Below, piece after piece: positions 1 to 7,708 of a stretch of 64,000 nt of DNA (the stretch's first letter is position 1; every line of letters starts with the position of its first letter). A program made the translations under genes and the position numbers. The notes under the pieces were generated by a model. The model worked only from the letters and a program-made list of their open reading frames with translations, was not told where the DNA came from and ran no database searches. Origin of the DNA: Hanamia caeni (lineage in GTDB: Bacteria; Bacteroidota; Bacteroidia; Chitinophagales; Chitinophagaceae); NCBI RefSeq assembly GCF_003721595.1, contig NZ_RJJR01000001.1:62001-126000 (forward strand), given 5' to 3'.

Positions 1-192
1 GGTTTAATTCCTATTCTGTGGAGCTCAGGAGTGGGCAGTGATGTGATGAAACCCATCGTTCTTCCGATGATTGGAGGAGTACTTACTTCAGCAATTCATA
101 TTCTTTTAGTAACGCCAATTATTTTTTTAATGAGTAAAGAATATGAATTAAAAAAATATGGAAAAATTGAAGTACCTAATGTAAAACATTAA
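1..192 (+). CDS. CusA/CzcA-type heavy-metal RND transporter, C-terminal end (partial)
   Basis: Open from base 1 in frame 1 to TAA at 190-192; only the last 63 residues are inside the window. The segment GSDVMKPIVLPMIGG followed by a hydrophobic stretch is the end of the last transmembrane region of inner-membrane heavy-metal RND pumps, which drive Cu(I)/Ag(I) or divalent cations out through an adaptor and a TolC-like channel using the proton gradient. The channel gene begins three bases after the stop and two adaptors follow, so this is the pump of one operon. Metal specificity cannot be read from this fragment; copper/silver is inferred from the HMBD adaptors and the DUF3347 protein downstream. 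Confidence 0.85.
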   Translation, partial: GLIPILWSSGVGSDVMKPIVLPMIGGVLTSAIHILLVTPIIFLMSKEYELKKYGKIEVPNVKH

Positions 193-195
193 ATC

Positions 196-1443
196 ATGAA
201 ACGTTTAATAATCAAAATCCTTGTTATTTGTTTGTTTACTGCAAATGTTTATGGGCAGGAGAAGATGACCCTTGAAAATATGTTTTCCATAATTCAAAAA
301 AATCATCCGGAAGTAAAAATGTATGACGCGCAAATCCGTTCCCTTGATGAAGCGGCCAAAGGCGCTAAAAGCTGGCCGGTGCCTGAATTTGGTGCAGGTT
401 TTTTTATGACCCCTTATAATTTAAATCTTACGAAAGCCATGGGTTCGCAAAACGGAGTGGGTTCATTTACGCTTTCTGCATCGCAAATGTTTCCCAACAA
501 AAAAGAACAAAATGCAAACGAATTATACATGCAGGCTTTATCAGCAGTTAATAAACAAAACAAAAAAACTGCTTTAAATGAATTGTATGCTGATGCAAAA
601 AAGAATTACTACGATTGGTTGGTCATTGAAAAGAAATTAACCGTGCTGGATGATAATGAAAAGCTGCTCAATTTTATGATACAAAGCACAGAGCTGCGTT
701 ATAAAAATAACCTGGGAAAATTAAATGCTTACTACAAAGCCAAAGGCGAATTAGGCAAAATAGAAAACCAACGTGTGGAATTAAAAAACGAGGTAAAACA
801 AAAACAGATCATTTTAAACACCTTAATGAACCGCAACAAGGATGAAAATTTTATGATTGATACCAATTATGCAATTAAAAGCTACGCTTCAATTGACATC
901 AATTATTTAACCGAAGCACGAAGCGATATTAAAGCCGTAGCACAGGATTTACAAATAAATCAGCTTCAATTGAATCTTGAAAAAGCGAAGCAACTGCCGC
1001 AGTTTGGATTGCAATACCAACACATGTTTGGCTTTGGAAAATCGCCCTGGCTTTTCACTTTAATGGCGACAGTAAAAATTCCATTAGCGCCGTGGTCATC
1101 CGGTTATTATAAGGCAGGCATTGAAAGTTTAAAATGGAAAGAAAAATCGTTTGAAGCGCAAAAACAAATAATTATAAACCAGGCTTCCGGCGAAGCAGAA
1201 GGTTTGCTTTCTTCTATCAACAGTAAAAAAAAGCAGTTGCAATTATTTAGTGAAAATATTATTCCTGCATTGAAAAAGAATTACCAGGTTATGCAACTGG
1301 CTTATGAACAAAATACGGGAGGATTATTTGAGTTGTTCGACGCATGGCAAGCCCTGAATATCACTGAGCTCGATTACCTTGATCAGTTACAGGAATTATT
1401 AAATCTCCAGGTGCAGTTGGATAAAGTACTGCAGCAAAAATGA
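196..1443 (+). CDS. TolC-family outer-membrane efflux channel (CusC-like)
   Basis: 415 aa, normal for the family. Residues 1-21 are a signal peptide ending YGQ. The rest is rich in long amphipathic helices typical of outer membrane efflux proteins: two repeats of helical hairpins, with tandem Lys/Gln-rich helices around 100-215 and 315-410. It should form the trimeric outer-membrane exit duct for the RND pump whose gene ends four bases upstream; the first adaptor starts one base after its stop. The tight spacing argues for one transcript. Assignment is by fold signature and context, without a specific substrate motif. Confidence 0.85.
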   Translation: MKRLIIKILVICLFTANVYGQEKMTLENMFSIIQKNHPEVKMYDAQIRSLDEAAKGAKSWPVPEFGAGFFMTPYNLNLTKAMGSQNGVGSFTLSASQMFPNKKEQNANELYMQALSAVNKQNKKTALNELYADAKKNYYDWLVIEKKLTVLDDNEKLLNFMIQSTELRYKNNLGKLNAYYKAKGELGKIENQRVELKNEVKQKQIILNTLMNRNKDENFMIDTNYAIKSYASIDINYLTEARSDIKAVAQDLQINQLQLNLEKAKQLPQFGLQYQHMFGFGKSPWLFTLMATVKIPLAPWSSGYYKAGIESLKWKEKSFEAQKQIIINQASGEAEGLLSSINSKKKQLQLFSENIIPALKKNYQVMQLAYEQNTGGLFELFDAWQALNITELDYLDQLQELLNLQVQLDKVLQQK

Positions 1444-1444
1444 A

Positions 1445-2704
1445 ATGAATATGAACATCAGAAGATCAATCATACTAAATGTTTTTCTACTTGGCTTTGT
1501 GGTTGCTTCCTTAATATTAACAGGATGCAAAAGAAACCCGGAAAATAAAAAGGTTTCTGCAATTGCAGATACAGAATCAATTTACACCTGCCCGATGCAT
1601 CCGCAAATAAGAGAACATCATCCGGGTAATTGCCTTATTTGTGGAATGCCTTTGGTGAAAAAAGAAAATGCCAACAGGGAAATTTCACAGATTGATCTTT
1701 CCACTTTGCTTCAGTCGAACAATAATGCAGTTGTATCTTCTATGCCTGTTACAACGATGCAATTTGCAAAACAACAGATTCAACTCGAAGCTTTGGGAAG
1801 CATAGAATACGATACAAGATTTATGAAAACCATATCTGCAGGAGTTTCAGGGAGAATTGAAAAATTGTACATAAAGTACCGCTATCAGCCGGTGCACAAA
1901 GGCGATAAGATTATGAATATTTATAGCCCTGAGCTTTTGACCGGGCAGCAAAATCTTTTGTTCCTGGTAAAGCATGATCCAACAAATACAACTTTGATCA
2001 ATGCGGCAAAACAAAGATTATTATTGCTGGGGATGACTCAAAACCAACTGCAAAAAGTTATTTCTTCAGGTAAAGCTCTTTTCCTGGTTACGATTTATAG
2101 CGACTATTCGGGCCACGTGCATGAAGCAGGAAATAATGCCATGGCATCTCAGCAAGAAATTCCAATGAATGTAACCAGTGAATTATCCATCAAAGAAGGT
2201 ATGTATGTTGAAAAAGGACAGCCTGTATTCCGGGTAGTTAATATGGACAACATTTGGGTAACACTGAATTTTTTCCCCGGAGAAAATTCGTTGATAAAAG
2301 TAGGTACGCCGGTAACCATCATTCCTGAAACAACAGATAAAAAGATTTTTTCGAAAATAGGATTTATAGAACCTTTTTATAAAAATGGTTCCAAAACGAT
2401 ATCAGCAAGAGTTTATCTTAATAATTCGTCGGGTATGATACCTGTAGGAAGCCAGGTAAAAGCTACACTAAACGTTCAAACCAATTTTAGTAATTGGCTG
2501 CCAAAAGAATCGGTGCTTTCACTCGGATTAAACAAAGTAGTTTTTTTAAAAGAAGGTGATGTTTTTAAAGCACACCGGGTGAGCACAGGTATTGTAGCTA
2601 ATAATTTAATCCAGGTGATCGAAGGTTTGGATACAAAAGATACGGTAGCAACAAATGCGCAATTTTTAATAGATAGTGAAGGATTTATAAAATTAAAACA
2701 GTGA
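1445..2704 (+). CDS. RND periplasmic adaptor with heavy-metal-binding domain (CusB-like), lipoprotein
   Basis: 419 aa. A hydrophobic N-terminus ends in the lipobox LTGC (Cys28), so the protein is probably lipid-anchored. Residues 47-70 form an HMBD (CPMHP then CLICGMPL, with Cys49, Cys63 and Cys66), a small metal-binding module common in Bacteroidota CusB proteins. After it come the barrel-sandwich and beta-barrel regions of a membrane fusion protein (SAGVSGRIEKLYI; later GMYVEKGQPVFRVVNM). It should link the inner-membrane pump to the TolC-like channel and may hand metal to the pump. It overlaps the next gene, a second adaptor, by a few bases if that gene starts at its GTG. Confidence 0.85.
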   Translation: MNMNIRRSIILNVFLLGFVVASLILTGCKRNPENKKVSAIADTESIYTCPMHPQIREHHPGNCLICGMPLVKKENANREISQIDLSTLLQSNNNAVVSSMPVTTMQFAKQQIQLEALGSIEYDTRFMKTISAGVSGRIEKLYIKYRYQPVHKGDKIMNIYSPELLTGQQNLLFLVKHDPTNTTLINAAKQRLLLLGMTQNQLQKVISSGKALFLVTIYSDYSGHVHEAGNNAMASQQEIPMNVTSELSIKEGMYVEKGQPVFRVVNMDNIWVTLNFFPGENSLIKVGTPVTIIPETTDKKIFSKIGFIEPFYKNGSKTISARVYLNNSSGMIPVGSQVKATLNVQTNFSNWLPKESVLSLGLNKVVFLKEGDVFKAHRVSTGIVANNLIQVIEGLDTKDTVATNAQFLIDSEGFIKLKQ

Positions 2705-2706
2705 TC

Positions 2707-3993
2707 ATGAAAAATGTTTCTCAATATAATCAGCTGCAAGGAAAAAGCATTTCGAAATTGAATAGCACAAAGAACAGGCATCGTTTCATTGTTATTTCAT
2801 CATGGTTGGCAGTTATGATATTCATTGCATCATGCAACAATAAAACGCAAACTGCAGTTACTGATCCGGATGTGTATTACACCTGTTCAATGGATCCCCA
2901 GGTAGTAGAAGCAAGGCCAGGCAAGTGTCCTATATGCCATATGGAATTAGTGCCCGTAAAGAAAAGCGCAGAACTGAAAAATAATAATGAGTTATCTCTC
3001 AGCCCGGAACAAATGCAGTTGGGTAATATAAAAATTGATACAGTTAAAAATGAATTGGTTAATAACCAAATGGTTTTAACCGGCGTATTAAATTTTGATG
3101 AAACAAAAATAAATGACGTAAGTGCACGAGTTGCCGGACGCATAGAAAAATTATATTTCAGGAAGATTGGTGATTACATAGCCAAAGGAGCGCCACTGTA
3201 TGAAATATATAGTGAAGAACTAAACAATGCAAAACAGGAATATTTGTTGGCATTGCAAAAAAAAGAAACGCTTGGAAATTCAATTGTAAATTTTGATGAT
3301 GTTATTTCTGCGGCAAAAAATAAATTGATCCTGTGGGGGATGAGTGAACAACAGGTAAGGAATATGAATAAAGATTCGCTGGTAAATCCCCGAACCACTT
3401 TTTACAGCACCGCGTCAGGTTATGTTACCGAACTAAATTTGCAGGAAGGCGATTACGTTTCCGAAGGCAGCAGCATTGTAAAGCTTGCAGGCCTTTCCAC
3501 TCTTTGGGTAGAAGCGCAGGTATATGCCACGCAACTTCCGCAATTAGATAATGCAAAAGATGTGATGGTAGAAATACCGGACATTCCAGGAAAAAAAATT
3601 GCGGGAAAAATTTCGTTTCAAAACCCTGAATTAAGTTCAGCCACAAGAATAAATCTAATGAGAATAAGTATCCCGAATGAAAACAATCAACTTAAACCCG
3701 GGATGGCAGCTTATGTTACGGTAAAAACAGGCGGAGATAATGGGCTTTTTCTTCCATCAGATGCGGTTTTGAGAGATGGTAAAATGGCAATGGTTTGGCT
3801 GCAAACTTCACAAAACAAATTTAAAAGCGTAATGGTAGAAACCGGAATGGAAAGTGGTGATATGATTGAAATAAAATCAGGCATTCAACCAAATGACCTG
3901 GTAGTAACAACCGGCGCCTATCTTTTGGAAAGCGAATATATTTTCAGGAAAGGGGCAAGCTCGATGGGAGACATGGGCGGAATGAAAATGTAG
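2707..3993 (+). CDS. Second RND periplasmic adaptor with heavy-metal-binding domain, lipoprotein
   Basis: 428 aa from ATG 2707; a GTG at 2701 is also in frame but overlaps the stop of the preceding gene. The hydrophobic stretch ends in lipobox IASC, so it is a probable lipoprotein. An HMBD follows (YYTCSMDP then CPICHMEL), then the usual adaptor order: SARVAGRIEKLYF, a helical hairpin near 160-215, and a lipoyl-like half with GYVTELNLQEGDYVSEG. The C-terminus ends in a Met-rich tail (MGDMGGMKM) that could bind Cu(I). It is a paralogue of the preceding adaptor, so the operon encodes two different adaptors for one pump. Confidence 0.85.
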   Translation: MKNVSQYNQLQGKSISKLNSTKNRHRFIVISSWLAVMIFIASCNNKTQTAVTDPDVYYTCSMDPQVVEARPGKCPICHMELVPVKKSAELKNNNELSLSPEQMQLGNIKIDTVKNELVNNQMVLTGVLNFDETKINDVSARVAGRIEKLYFRKIGDYIAKGAPLYEIYSEELNNAKQEYLLALQKKETLGNSIVNFDDVISAAKNKLILWGMSEQQVRNMNKDSLVNPRTTFYSTASGYVTELNLQEGDYVSEGSSIVKLAGLSTLWVEAQVYATQLPQLDNAKDVMVEIPDIPGKKIAGKISFQNPELSSATRINLMRISIPNENNQLKPGMAAYVTVKTGGDNGLFLPSDAVLRDGKMAMVWLQTSQNKFKSVMVETGMESGDMIEIKSGIQPNDLVVTTGAYLLESEYIFRKGASSMGDMGGMKM

Positions 3994-4171
3994 GTGAGAT
4001 GAGGTGTGTTTTTTCGACAATTTTTTTTATTCTGTAAGAAAATATTTCCTGATTGTTGATTAAAATTTACATAAAGGATCAAGCAATTAAAATATCGATA
4101 TCACCAATAACACCAATATCAAACAGTAAACAAACAAAAAACTTCAATTTCTATTTTTAAAAATAACAATA

Positions 4172-4747
4172 ATGAAAAATACATTTTTTGCCATTGCAAT
4201 TGGCACAATCACATTAGCTGCCTGTTATAACAGCAGCAATAAACTTAACGAAATAAATAAAATAAACAATGAGTCTACAAAAGCAAATGTGGCAACATCG
4301 CAACTAAAATCTTCTTCACCTGTGGGTGAGATTTTAGCCGATTATCTGCAAATGAAAAATGCCTTTGCCAACGATAACGACAAGGAAGCTGCTGCCGCCG
4401 GAAACAAGATGGTAAAATCTTTTGAAAATTTTGATGAGGCGTCGTTAACAGCGGATAAAAAGAAAATCTTCAATGATATAAGAGATGATGCAAAAGAAAA
4501 TGCTGAACATATTGGTATGAACGCGGGCAACATCAAACACCAGCGCGAACATTTTGATATGCTCAGTAAAGATATGTATGACCTGGTAAAAGCCTTTGGA
4601 GCCGGGCGAACCCTGTACCAGGACTATTGCCCGATGTACAATGATAATAAAGGCGCCACATGGCTAAGCGAAACAAAAGAAATTAAAAATCCCTATCTCG
4701 GGAAAGATATGGATACCTGCGGTTCAGTAAAAGAAGAACTCAAATAA
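4172..4747 (+). CDS. DUF3347-domain lipoprotein
   Basis: 191 aa. Lipobox LAAC near residue 18 suggests a lipid-anchored periplasmic protein. The mature part matches the DUF3347 pattern: an acidic helical region (YLQMKNAFANDND), a middle QREHFDMLSKDMYDLVKAFG segment, and a C-terminal CPMYNDNKGATWLS motif with a later DTCG. DUF3347 proteins are repeatedly found with Cus-type copper systems in Bacteroidota and are thought to bind copper in the periplasm (family knowledge, not proven here). It stands 178 bases after the second adaptor, so it may have its own promoter, and ends six bases before the haem-binding-domain gene. Confidence 0.8.
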   Translation: MKNTFFAIAIGTITLAACYNSSNKLNEINKINNESTKANVATSQLKSSSPVGEILADYLQMKNAFANDNDKEAAAAGNKMVKSFENFDEASLTADKKKIFNDIRDDAKENAEHIGMNAGNIKHQREHFDMLSKDMYDLVKAFGAGRTLYQDYCPMYNDNKGATWLSETKEIKNPYLGKDMDTCGSVKEELK

Positions 4748-4753
4748 TACAAG

Positions 4754-5221
4754 ATGGGCCGGATAAAAAAAATCCTGTTGGGGATATTGGTTGTAATAAT
4801 TGCCATTCAATTCATTCAGCCTGCCCGCAATAAAAGCGCGCGGGTATTGCCAACGGACGTTTCAAAAATATATAACGTTCCCGAAAACGTACAGGCAATT
4901 TTAAAAAGATCATGCTACGACTGCCATAGCAACAATACTATTTATCCCTGGTACTCCTGGATTCAACCGGCCGGGTGGTGGCTCGCCTCTCATATAAAAA
5001 GAGGAAAAGAAGAATTGAATTTTAGTGAGTTCGGAACTTACTCTAGCCGCAAGCAGCGAAGTAAATTATTTTCAATAACGAAAAGTGTTGAAGATGGCAC
5101 CATGCCCCTCCCTTCTTATACTTTGATGCATACGAATTTGAAGCTTTCTAAAGAGGATAAAGCGATCATTATTAACTGGGCATCTAAAACAAAAGACAGC
5201 GTTTCACTACTCCACGAATGA
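4754..5221 (+). CDS. Haem-binding-domain (c-type, Haem_bd) membrane-anchored protein
   Basis: 155 aa. An N-terminal hydrophobic segment (about residues 7-22) is an uncleaved anchor or signal. The single CYDCH motif followed by NNTIYPWYSW and a WWLASHIKRG helix is the signature of the Haem_bd family, which binds one c-type haem in the periplasm. These proteins are common in Bacteroidota and often sit next to metal or respiratory genes; the exact reaction is unknown. It starts six bases after the DUF3347 gene, suggesting co-expression with the copper-efflux genes. Confidence 0.8.
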   Translation: MGRIKKILLGILVVIIAIQFIQPARNKSARVLPTDVSKIYNVPENVQAILKRSCYDCHSNNTIYPWYSWIQPAGWWLASHIKRGKEELNFSEFGTYSSRKQRSKLFSITKSVEDGTMPLPSYTLMHTNLKLSKEDKAIIINWASKTKDSVSLLHE

Positions 5222-5341
5222 CGCGCTGGAAGAGCAGTAAAATGGAATAACTATTAGTAAAGTTTGGGACAAAAAAATTAAGAAACCCTTGATTTTACTG
5301 GATTTCTTAGTTTTCACTTACATTCATCTAACTGATTTCAG

Positions 5342-5426
5342 CGGAGAGTTAGGGATTCGAACCCCAGGAGGTGTGACCCTCAACGGTTTTCAAGACCGCC
5401 GCATTAGACCGCTCTGCCAACTCTCC
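5342..5426 (-). tRNA. tRNA-Ser (anticodon TGA)
   Basis: 85 nt on the minus strand. The acceptor arms GGAGAGT and ACTCTCC pair over 7 bases with discriminator G. The anticodon stem-loop is CGGTCTTGAAAACCG with anticodon TGA, a long variable arm (TTGAGGGTCACACCTC region) identifies a class II serine tRNA, and the T loop is GGTTCGAATCC. CCA is not encoded. Confidence 0.95.
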
Positions 5427-5520
5427 GGCGCAAAAATAAGGCTTGATGGTTAATCAAAAAACTTATTAGATAATTTTTTTAGAGAATAGTTCCAGGAATA
5501 ATTTTTTAACCTGTATATAT

Positions 5521-5546
5521 AAAAAAACCGTTTCCTTTGGAAACGG
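5521..5546 (-). terminator. Rho-independent terminator of the Thr-rich lipoprotein gene
   Basis: Arms CCGTTTCC (5528-5535) and GGAAACGG (5539-5546) with a three-base loop, flanked on the left by seven A residues that read as a T tract on the minus strand. It lies 55 bases after the stop of the minus-strand gene. Confidence 0.85.
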
Positions 5547-5600
5547 CTCTTAGATTGCCAGTCAAATAAAAGTCTTTGACTCTAAAAAAATAGTTTACAA

Positions 5601-5798
5601 TTATTTAGTTGAATCTATAACTGTTTTAGTTGTATCAGTTGCCATCGCGTGAGCGGTATCTACTGCAGCAGGAGCTGTTGTTGTATCAACGGTAGTAACT
5701 GTGGTTGTAGTATCAGAAGTAGATTCTGTAGAAGAAGAACCACTGTTACAAGCTGTCATAAAAGCAGCGATTGCGAGAACGGCAAATAATTTTTTCAT
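5601..5798 (-). CDS. Small Thr/Ser-rich lipoprotein, function unknown
   Basis: 65 aa. The signal peptide ends in lipobox MTAC (Cys17). The mature part is low-complexity Ser/Thr/Asp/Val/Ala (STSDTTTTVTTVDTTT), so it is probably an unstructured cell-envelope lipoprotein. Its upstream region holds a promoter nearly identical to that of the divergent ECF sigma operon, so it is a predicted member of that sigma regulon. Similar Thr-rich small lipoproteins occur in many Bacteroidota without an assigned role. Confidence 0.75.
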   Translation of the reverse strand: MKKLFAVLAIAAFMTACNSGSSSTESTSDTTTTVTTVDTTTAPAAVDTAHAMATDTTKTVIDSTK

Positions 5799-5828
5799 TT
5801 GTTTTAATTTTAGGTTTTTAATTATTTC

Positions 5829-5860
5829 TTATTTATACCCGTATTTCGAAAAAGTAACCC
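5829..5860 (-). promoter_or_regulatory. Predicted ECF-type promoter of the Thr-rich lipoprotein gene
   Basis: Read on the minus strand from 5860: GGGTTACTTTT at 5860-5850, then CG, then GTAT at 5838-5835 and AATAA. It matches the divergent promoter at 5891-5922 at 24 of 32 positions, including the full GGGTTACTTTT block and GTAT at the same spacing of 15 bases after GGGTTAC. The leader to the ATG at 5798 would be about 30 bases. Confidence 0.65.
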
Positions 5861-5890
5861 ACCCGATAAAATTTTTTTAAATTCTTTTTT

Positions 5891-5922
5891 GGGTTACTTT
5901 TCCGTTTTATACGTATTAATAA
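5891..5922 (+). promoter_or_regulatory. Predicted ECF-type autoregulatory promoter of the sigma/protease operon
   Basis: GGGTTACTTTT at 5891-5901 is a likely -35 element and GTAT at 5913-5916 a likely -10 element, in the same arrangement as the divergent promoter at 5829-5860. Transcription would start just before the GTG at 5931, which also supports that start codon over the TTG at 5889. Confidence 0.65.
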
Positions 5923-5930
5923 TTAGCCGG

Positions 5931-6497
5931 GTGAAAACTATTGAACAGGAAACACTTTTATTAAAAGGCCTCGCAGCAAATGATACTGAAGCTATTGAGA
6001 CGATTTACCGTGATAACTTTTCTGCAATCAAGGGCTATATAATAAAGAATAATGGTTATACTGATGATGCGCTTGATGTTTTCCAGGAGGCCATGATTGT
6101 TTTATTTGAAAAGGTTAAATCAGGTTCCTTTACACTAAGCTGCCAATTGCAAACTTATTTGTATTCTATTTGCCGGCGGCTTTGGTTAAAGAAATTACAA
6201 AAGCAAAACCGGTTTAACCCTTCCCTTGAAACAATTGAGGAAATTGTGCCGGTAGAAGATGATCTTGAATTCCATGAAAAAAAGAACAACGATTTTTTAT
6301 TTATGGAAAGTGCATTGGCAAAAATTGGAGAGCCTTGCAAAAGTTTACTTGAGGCTTTCTATCTCGAAAAAAAGACAATGCCTGAAATAGCTGAAGCTTT
6401 CGGATATACCAACGCTGATAATGCTAAAACACAGAAATACAAATGCCTTGTGAGACTAAAAAAAATATTCTTCGCTCAATATAAAAACAAAGACTGA
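5931..6497 (+). CDS. ECF RNA polymerase sigma factor
   Basis: 188 aa from GTG 5931. A longer frame begins at TTG 5889 but would overlap the predicted promoter, so GTG is preferred. The region-2 helix with DDALDVFQEAMIVLFEKV and a Leu/Tyr-rich 2.4 segment, and the region-4 helix-turn-helix (MPEIAEAFGYTNADNAKTQKYKC), define a sigma-70 family ECF factor. It directs RNA polymerase to a small regulon. The next gene, a membrane-anchored protease with an anti-sigma-like N-terminus, starts two bases after the stop and is the likely regulator. Upstream, twin divergent promoters suggest that it activates itself and the lipoprotein at 5601. Confidence 0.9.
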   Translation: MKTIEQETLLLKGLAANDTEAIETIYRDNFSAIKGYIIKNNGYTDDALDVFQEAMIVLFEKVKSGSFTLSCQLQTYLYSICRRLWLKKLQKQNRFNPSLETIEEIVPVEDDLEFHEKKNNDFLFMESALAKIGEPCKSLLEAFYLEKKTMPEIAEAFGYTNADNAKTQKYKCLVRLKKIFFAQYKNKD

Positions 6498-6499
6498 AA

Positions 6500-7609
6500 A
6501 TGGAAGAAAATTTACTACTGGATGCGATTGAAAGATATCGGAATGGCCAAATGGATAAACATGAGAAAATATTTTTTGAGGAATTGAAAAGTAATAATCC
6601 TGAAATTGACGAGGTAGTTGCTGAACATGCTTTTTTCCTGGCTGAGCTTGAGAGAATGAGCGAGCAGAAACAACTTCGCCATAATCTAAATGAAATCGAA
6701 AATAAGCTGATTAATGAAGGGGTGATTTCCGGAAGCAAGGCAAAAGGAAAAGCGAAAATAGTTTATCTCTGGAACCGCTATCGCCGCACGATCGCCGTAG
6801 CAGCAGCTATTGCCTGTCTTGTTTCTTTAAGCACTGCAACGATTATTTCGAAATATTCCGAAAATAAAAAAGTAGCTGTGATTACCCCTTTGGTGGATCA
6901 TAAACTCAACCAGTTTGAATACAAACTGAACGAAATTGAACATAAGTTAAATGACGCTGCTACTACTGCTCATCCTTCATCCAAACCAAAATTTGAAGCC
7001 AATTTCAGGGCCACGGGCTTTTTGGTAGATGGAAAAGGCTATTTAATTACTAATGCACACGTAGTTCAAAATGCTAAAAACCTTGTGGTGGAAAATAAAA
7101 AAGGAGATCAATTTTATGCAGAACAGATTTATTCAAATTCTGTAACTGATTTGGCAATTTTAAAAATCACTGATACTTCGTTTACTAAAGTATCAGACCT
7201 TCCTTATACATTCACAAAATCGGGCGCCGAACTGGCAGAACCCATTTTTACATTGGGCTATCCGCGCGAGGAAGTAGTATATGGCGAAGGCTATTTAAGC
7301 GCTAAATCCGGATATTACGGAGATACTACTTCTTATCAAATCAGTATTTCTGTGAATCCAGGAAATAGTGGCGGCCCCGTTATTGATAAGAATGGCGAGG
7401 TAATTGGGATTATCAGCAGTAAAGAAACCAATGCCGACGGTGTAGTGTTTGCTATCAAGTCTAAAAATATCTATTCGGCATTAAAGGAGATTAAAAAAGA
7501 TAAAGATATTACTATTAAAACACCAACTGTTAATTCCCTCAAAGGTTTAGATCGAGTAAAACAAATAAAAAAACTGGAAGATTTTGTTTATAAAGTGAAA
7601 GGAAATTAG
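6500..7609 (+). CDS. Membrane-anchored trypsin-like (HtrA/S1C-type) protease with anti-sigma-like N-terminus
   Basis: 369 aa. Residues 1-95 are acidic and helical (LLLDAIERYRNGQMDKHE), like the cytoplasmic part of Bacteroidota anti-sigma factors. Residues 97-117 are one transmembrane helix. Residues 130-153 hold two KLNxxEx-type repeats that look like a coiled coil, and 165-330 is a trypsin-like protease domain with the full triad: His187 (TNAHVV), Asp217 (TDLAIL) and Ser290 (GNSGGP). There is no PDZ domain. The protease should lie in the periplasm and the N-terminus in the cytoplasm. It is co-transcribed with the ECF sigma factor two bases upstream, so it probably senses envelope stress and controls the sigma factor; that link is inferred. 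Confidence 0.8.
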   Translation: MEENLLLDAIERYRNGQMDKHEKIFFEELKSNNPEIDEVVAEHAFFLAELERMSEQKQLRHNLNEIENKLINEGVISGSKAKGKAKIVYLWNRYRRTIAVAAAIACLVSLSTATIISKYSENKKVAVITPLVDHKLNQFEYKLNEIEHKLNDAATTAHPSSKPKFEANFRATGFLVDGKGYLITNAHVVQNAKNLVVENKKGDQFYAEQIYSNSVTDLAILKITDTSFTKVSDLPYTFTKSGAELAEPIFTLGYPREEVVYGEGYLSAKSGYYGDTTSYQISISVNPGNSGGPVIDKNGEVIGIISSKETNADGVVFAIKSKNIYSALKEIKKDKDITIKTPTVNSLKGLDRVKQIKKLEDFVYKVKGN

Positions 7610-7632
7610 TGTCCAAACGCTTGCATGAAAAG

Positions 7633-7657
7633 GCCCGGTTTAAAGCCGGGCTTTTTT
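7633..7657 (+). terminator. Rho-independent terminator after the sigma/protease operon
   Basis: Stem GCCCGG (7633-7638) with CCGGGC (7646-7651), loop of seven bases, followed by six T residues at 7652-7657. Located 24 bases after the stop of the protease gene. Confidence 0.9.
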
Positions 7658-7708
7658 ATATCTGTAAACTTTTTTATAGTAAAGCGATAAATAAGCCGAA
7701 TTTTTATT

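Noticed and set aside
5889..5930. Upstream TTG start of the ECF sigma factor
   Set aside because: Would place the start inside the predicted -35 element; GTG at 5931 fits the promoter and the family length.
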